Source of the DNA: Candidatus Aegiribacteria sp. | GTDB lineage: Bacteria; Fermentibacterota; Fermentibacteria; Fermentibacterales; JCC-6 | Assembly: GCA_030620995.1 (NCBI GenBank) | Contig: JAUXIK010000001.1 | Span: 1 to 64,000, forward strand | Length of the DNA stretch: 64,000 nt | Reading direction: 5' to 3' | Part shown: in pieces, positions 59,219 through 64,000 of the stretch | How the letters are laid out: every line of letters begins with the position of its first letter | Position numbering within the stretch: the stretch's first letter is position 1 | Made by a program: the position numbers and the translations under genes | Notes under the pieces: generated by a model | What the model saw: only the letters and a program-made list of their open reading frames with translations | What the model was told of the DNA's origin: nothing | Database searches by the model: none

Positions 59219-60513
59219 CACTAACCGCCAGGAAATATGCCTGGCTTAACAGGATTTCTCCAAAATTCAGACAACTGGCAGGATTGTATATTCTGGAAAT
59301 ATCAGTCATTTTTTCCTGGACTCTACTTCTGGAGGCCCTTTTTTCTCTCCTTTCCGGCAACTTGTATCTGCTTCTTCCTGTGAGCTATCTCCTGTCTGTC
59401 ACGATGCTTGCATGGCTGGAAAAGTCGAGAATCAGAACCCTGGAACAGTCCCCTTTTGAAGCTCTGGGTCTGGCTGAGATCAATGTTAACGGACGTAATC
59501 CATCGGAATGGCAAACATTGCGAAGACTGCTGTTTACGCCGCCACTGATACTTTCCGGTATTGGTTTGATACCTGTTCCACGAAAAAAGATGACCCTGCT
59601 TCAGTTGATATCCGACACGAAAATAGTTCCTCTGAATGTCGATATGGATCCCAGAACCAAAGAGGAGATACGGGACATCAGACATCGCTCATTGATGAAA
59701 GTTGTTGCGTATACCATTACCTCTCTGATGGTCACGGCAATCATTGTTTTCGTGCCGTCTGAGAGAGCGGTCAGCGCTGAAATTGATCAATACCAGGCGA
59801 TGAACAGGCTGCCATCGGAAGAGGAAGAACTTCTGGCTGCCTATCTGGAATTAAGAACTCTTTATCCGGACAGCATCGAATTCCATGTAAGGCTGGCAAG
59901 CCTGTATTATCGAAACAACATGGAGGCGGATCTTATTCTGGAACTGGAAGAAGTAAGGAGGCTTGATCCTGATCATTCCATCCTGCTGCTTGGCGAGGAT
60001 CTCTCAGTAAGCATTGAAGATCTGCGGGTGGATGGTGATTCCACTTCAGCGGACTCTATAGAATTTTCTACGTATCTTACTCCGATAACGCAGGAGACAG
60101 AAGAAGATTCTCTTTCAGCTGATTCAGACAGCCTGCAGGCCGAACCGGTATCGATAGAACTGAATTTGATAGCATCGGATTCCATAAGAATTCCAGATGA
60201 TACAGTATCTGTGGATTCAACCACTCTCCTGGTTGACACATTTTCTGACTCCCTGATCATTCCCGAAATAGACGACTCCCTGCTGCTTCCTCCGCTTCCG
60301 GACAGAAGCAGTGTAACGGAACCTCAAGACTCTTCAGACCAGGAAGCGGAGACAGGTGAATTCCCATTGGAATCCGAGGAGACGGATCCTTTATTTGTCC
60401 AGCCTGCGGTTGAAGATTCAGAGGAGCCAGATCCGGAAACAGAAACCATAGATACTGAAGAGGTGCCGGAGGAAGAACTACCTGCTTCAACACATGATCC
60501 TGAAGGGACATAA
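59215..60513 (+). CDS. RDD-like membrane protein with TPR-like segment and long acidic Ser/Asp/Glu-rich tail
   Basis: hydrophobic N-terminal helices, 'KKMTLLQLISDTKIVPL', C-terminal low-complexity acidic region. Confidence 0.6.
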   Translation: MTLTARKYAWLNRISPKFRQLAGLYILEISVIFSWTLLLEALFSLLSGNLYLLLPVSYLLSVTMLAWLEKSRIRTLEQSPFEALGLAEINVNGRNPSEWQTLRRLLFTPPLILSGIGLIPVPRKKMTLLQLISDTKIVPLNVDMDPRTKEEIRDIRHRSLMKVVAYTITSLMVTAIIVFVPSERAVSAEIDQYQAMNRLPSEEEELLAAYLELRTLYPDSIEFHVRLASLYYRNNMEADLILELEEVRRLDPDHSILLLGEDLSVSIEDLRVDGDSTSADSIEFSTYLTPITQETEEDSLSADSDSLQAEPVSIELNLIASDSIRIPDDTVSVDSTTLLVDTFSDSLIIPEIDDSLLLPPLPDRSSVTEPQDSSDQEAETGEFPLESEETDPLFVQPAVEDSEEPDPETETIDTEEVPEEELPASTHDPEGT

Positions 60514-60540
60514 AGTCTGAGAAATCCTCCATCATTTACG

Positions 60541-61644
60541 TTGCTTGGCAAGTCAGGCAGAGCAAGACGAGGACTGCTTAATCTTGCCCACGGTCCGGTC
60601 GAGACCCCTGTATTCATGCCTGTTGGAACGCAGGGAAGCGTAAAAACCGTCAGGAATTCAGATCTGCTTGACGATGGCTGGCAGATAATTCTGGGAAACA
60701 CATATCATCTATACCTCAGACCCGGCTCCAGTGTAATAGAGGAAGCAGGCGGCCTGCATTCATTCATGTCGTGGCAGGGGAATATTCTGACTGACAGCGG
60801 TGGTTTTCAACTGTTCAGCCTTTCTCAGCTCAGAAAGCGTTCCGAAGATGGTTATCAATTTCAATCACATATAGACGGATCCAGTCATATCCTTACGCCG
60901 GAAAAGGTTATCAATCTACAGAGAACCTTCGGAAGCGATGTCATGATGATACTGGATGAGTGCCTGGAGCAACCCAGTGATTACAATCGAACTGAAGAAT
61001 CCCTTAATCTGACTCTGAGATGGGCTGAAAGAGCCAGAAAAATACATCAGGAAAAAGAGCAGGCAATGTTCTGCATCGTCCAGGGCGGTGCTTTTCCTGA
61101 TCTGCGGAAGAAGGCGGCCCTGACGCTCTCAGAAATGGATTTTGACGGGTATGCAATTGGCGGAGTATCGGTGGGCGAACCAAGAAAACTGATGATGAAA
61201 GCTGTGAAATCCTGTATCGATTTCCTTCCCGAAAACAAACCAAGATATCTCATGGGCGTCGGAAAACCGGAAGACCTCGTGGATTTTGTTGCAGTTGGTG
61301 TTGACATGTTCGACTGCGTGGTTCCCACAAGAAACGCTCGGGGAGGAAGCTTCTTTGTACCCGGCGGTCATATCAACATCAGAAACGCCAGATTCAGAAA
61401 TGATTATCGCCCGATACAGCCCGGATGCAGGTGTTATTCATGCCGAACATATACAAGATCCTATATCAGACACCTGTTCAATTCGAAGGAATGGCTGGCC
61501 CCAATACTTGCGACTCTTCACAATCTGCATTACTTCTCCGTTCTGATGGAGAAAATACGCATTTCAATTGATGAGCGTCATTTCACAAGCTGGAGAAAAG
61601 ACTGGTACAGTAGAAGAAAAAGTTTCAACCCTGAGGTCTTCTAA
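60541..61644 (+). CDS. tgt: tRNA-guanine transglycosylase
   Basis: 'ARRGLLNLAHGPVETPVFMPVGTQGSVKTV', 'TDSGGFQLFSL', 'FDCVVPTRNARGG', 'CSC-type Zn site CRCYSCRTYTRSYIRHL'; true start may lie upstream. Confidence 0.95.
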   Translation: MLGKSGRARRGLLNLAHGPVETPVFMPVGTQGSVKTVRNSDLLDDGWQIILGNTYHLYLRPGSSVIEEAGGLHSFMSWQGNILTDSGGFQLFSLSQLRKRSEDGYQFQSHIDGSSHILTPEKVINLQRTFGSDVMMILDECLEQPSDYNRTEESLNLTLRWAERARKIHQEKEQAMFCIVQGGAFPDLRKKAALTLSEMDFDGYAIGGVSVGEPRKLMMKAVKSCIDFLPENKPRYLMGVGKPEDLVDFVAVGVDMFDCVVPTRNARGGSFFVPGGHINIRNARFRNDYRPIQPGCRCYSCRTYTRSYIRHLFNSKEWLAPILATLHNLHYFSVLMEKIRISIDERHFTSWRKDWYSRRKSFNPEVF

Positions 61645-62888
61645 TGGACAATATACTCACAGTAGTAATAACAGCACTTGGAAACGACGTTGGTGGAATA
61701 TCATCAGCGGAGGGTAGAAAGACTGTATTCGTTCGCGGTGCTCTCCCGGGTGAAACAGTCAGATGCAGGATGTCCTCAGAAAAAAAGACCAGGATTGAGG
61801 CGGAACTGCTCGAAGTCATTGAGTCATCTCCTCACAGGATTACTCCCTTCTGTGAATACTTCGGTAAATGCGGAGGATGCTCGCTCCAGCATCTTTCATA
61901 CAGCCAACAGCTTATCTGGAAAAGAAACTGGATAGAAAAATCTTTCAGCAGAGCCGGAATCAGCTTTTCAACAATAGAAGATGTGGTTCCTTCACCTCAG
62001 ACAACCGGATACCGTAATAAAGTCTCATTCGATGTGGTCGAGGGCAGGCCGGGTCTTCACAGATTCAAAGGCAATCCATTCCCGGTAAATGAATGCCCCC
62101 TGCTCAACCATCGAGGACGGCAGGAATTCAGACTGCTGCAGAAGGTCAACCTTGGTCATTGCGCGAGAGTCTCTGTGCGAGCATCTGACAGAACCGGCAG
62201 CGCCATGCTTGAATTCAGAGGGGGATCAGCACCGTTCAGCCTTGCACAGGACAGTTCGGTTATTACAGCGTGGGAAGTATCAGGTAAATGGGTGACTGAA
62301 CCTGAGGGCTGTGAAATCACAGAACAGGTAGGCGGTTGCACCTTTCCAATCAGACCGGGAACATTTTTTCAGGTAAATCCCGGGTGCGCTGACAGGCTTA
62401 TCTCAACTGTTGTCAGCTTCTGCGGTGACGATACGAATATCCTTGACCTCTACGGTGGTTCCGGCGCTTTTGCACTCCCGCTCGCAGCGTCCGGCGCAAA
62501 GGTTGTTTCCGTGGAGATCAATCCTGACTCTTCTATTTCAGGGCGAAAAGCGGCCGAGATGAACGGTGTCGATTCGACCAGTTTCATAACAGGCTCTGCC
62601 AGACAGTTCATTACAGACTCCACAAAGTCTGGAAAATCATGGGATACAGTGATAGTTGATCCTCCGAGGGCCGGGCTCGGCATCAGAATCTCGCGGCTCC
62701 TCAGAAAAATCAATTCAAGGAAAATCATCTATGTGAGTTGTAATCCTTTCTCCCTGGCAAGAGATCTTCGTATTATCACAGAGAGAGACTGGACTGTTCA
62801 AAAGGTTCAACCGATTGATATGTTTCCTCAAACGGATCACATTGAAACAGTGGTTCTGCTTGAGAGAAAGGAAAATATATGTCCGTAG
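61644..62888 (+). CDS. 23S rRNA/tRNA (uracil-5-)-methyltransferase (RlmD/TrmA family) with TRAM domain
   Basis: 'CEYFGKCGGCSLQHL' cluster Cys, 'ILDLYGGSGAFALPLA', 'VDPPRAGL', 'IIYVSCNPFSLARDL'. Confidence 0.95.
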   Translation: MDNILTVVITALGNDVGGISSAEGRKTVFVRGALPGETVRCRMSSEKKTRIEAELLEVIESSPHRITPFCEYFGKCGGCSLQHLSYSQQLIWKRNWIEKSFSRAGISFSTIEDVVPSPQTTGYRNKVSFDVVEGRPGLHRFKGNPFPVNECPLLNHRGRQEFRLLQKVNLGHCARVSVRASDRTGSAMLEFRGGSAPFSLAQDSSVITAWEVSGKWVTEPEGCEITEQVGGCTFPIRPGTFFQVNPGCADRLISTVVSFCGDDTNILDLYGGSGAFALPLAASGAKVVSVEINPDSSISGRKAAEMNGVDSTSFITGSARQFITDSTKSGKSWDTVIVDPPRAGLGIRISRLLRKINSRKIIYVSCNPFSLARDLRIITERDWTVQKVQPIDMFPQTDHIETVVLLERKENICP

Positions 62889-64000
62889 CAGTGATTTCGC
62901 TGATTCTCATGACAGGTTCAGTAAAGCAGACAGGGCTTCCACTTGAGGATCCGCTCAACTGGTGGATATACATGTTCGAAACCGTAACGAGCGAGATGCT
63001 GCCGGGTAGTTTCCCGGCGACTGATGCGGAAGAACTGTTTACAGAGACCATATCCACTGACGGACTTGAGGCAATCGGAAGATATATTTTAAGCAGAAGT
63101 CTTCCCCCTGGTAATCTCCCTGGTGAGAACAGCTTCAAGCTGGCTGTACAGGGAACAGTCGCCGGTGAGATTCTCTATTCGGAAGACGCTTTCGAAACTA
63201 GATGCGGTATGACGGGAAGAATTTTTGCCGACATCCTTCCAGGTCTTTTCATGGATGAAAGACTGTCGATCTGGGCTGGTTCTGACGAAAATCCCCCGGA
63301 CTATTTCACTCCATTTCACAGAGGCGCAGAACCGGGAAGGCACCTGTACGTCGACTGGGGATACATAAGATGGAATCACGAGACGATCTCAATCAGTTTT
63401 GGAAGGATTCCGCAGAAATGGGGGTCCGGCAGATTCACTCAACTACTCATTTCAGACAACAGCCCTCCTCTCGATATGCTGAGGGTTGGTTTCAGCCTCT
63501 GGAATATTCTGGAATTCACCGGTTTCACTTCAACTCTGAACAGTGATTCCTGTACCTACCTGACCGCTCACCGTCTTGATATAAAGCCCCTTCCAAATCT
63601 CAGAATCGGTCTCAGCGAGTCAATAATCTTCAAAGCTAGCGGACTGGATTTCGCATACATGAACCCGGTTATTCCCTGGTATCCTGTTCAGTGGAATGAG
63701 CGTGTGGACGACAACGCGTTCCTCGCTTTTGACGCAACATGGATACCCTTGAACGGAGTTGAAACCTACGGAGAACTGCTTATTGATGATATTCAGTACG
63801 AGAACACGCACAACAGACCGAACAAGCTGGCCTGGACAGCCGGCATTTCAACCTTCCTGCCGTCAATGAAGCTGGGTACCGTGGCTGAATACACCAGAAT
63901 CGACAGGTACGTCTACAGTCAGCGGGAGCCGCGAAATTACTATCTGCATGATGGTTCTATCATCGGATCGGGACTCGGCCCTGACGCTGACAGGATCACG
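62879..64000 (+). CDS. Wzi-like outer-membrane capsule-assembly protein, truncated by window end
   Basis: open frame from ATG 62879 to the window edge (absent from the ORF track); 'YVDWGYIRWNHETISISFGRIPQKWGSGRFTQLLISDNSPPLDMLRVGF', 'GLDFAYMNPVIPWYPVQW' typical of Caps_assemb_Wzi barrels. Confidence 0.75.
   Translation, partial: MSVAVISLILMTGSVKQTGLPLEDPLNWWIYMFETVTSEMLPGSFPATDAEELFTETISTDGLEAIGRYILSRSLPPGNLPGENSFKLAVQGTVAGEILYSEDAFETRCGMTGRIFADILPGLFMDERLSIWAGSDENPPDYFTPFHRGAEPGRHLYVDWGYIRWNHETISISFGRIPQKWGSGRFTQLLISDNSPPLDMLRVGFSLWNILEFTGFTSTLNSDSCTYLTAHRLDIKPLPNLRIGLSESIIFKASGLDFAYMNPVIPWYPVQWNERVDDNAFLAFDATWIPLNGVETYGELLIDDIQYENTHNRPNKLAWTAGISTFLPSMKLGTVAEYTRIDRYVYSQREPRNYYLHDGSIIGSGLGPDADRIT

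Overview
This 64 kb window is a gene-dense bacterial chromosome segment. Its C25 gingipain/PorU-like proteases with FlgD-like 'YPNPG...GSYIYRIE' C-termini, many lipoproteins and general gene style suggest an FCB-superphylum or candidate-phylum lineage; this is an inference. Most of it is housekeeping: tatC, aroB, gpsA, lpxL-like, ppdK, accC/BCCP/pccB, mazG, lpdA, hflX, carD-like, guaB, queA, tgt, an rlmD/trmA-like methyltransferase, plus long runs of overlapping minus-strand genes. I found no rRNA, tRNA or CRISPR array. The main accessory region is about 30.06-33.03 kb. It holds a two-gene cassette (30345-32413): a winged-helix AbiEi-like protein overlapping a nucleotidyltransferase-fold protein, which I read as a divergent type IV (AbiE-like) toxin-antitoxin or defence module. 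The cassette is preceded by three exact-period 19-bp iterons, flanked by a 95-bp direct repeat (94/95 identical) that is itself in-frame coding sequence, and sits next to an IS91-like transposase remnant. Other notable signals: a nested inverted-repeat (REP/MITE-like) element that supplies the same 'GAGV-stop' terminus to two convergent genes; two GGDEF proteins whose receiver domains have lost the phospho-acceptor Asp; a pseudokinase fused to a LytR_C-like domain; a coding tandem repeat in a CarD-like basic tail; and two 1259-aa PorU/gingipain paralogues flanking a sirtuin.
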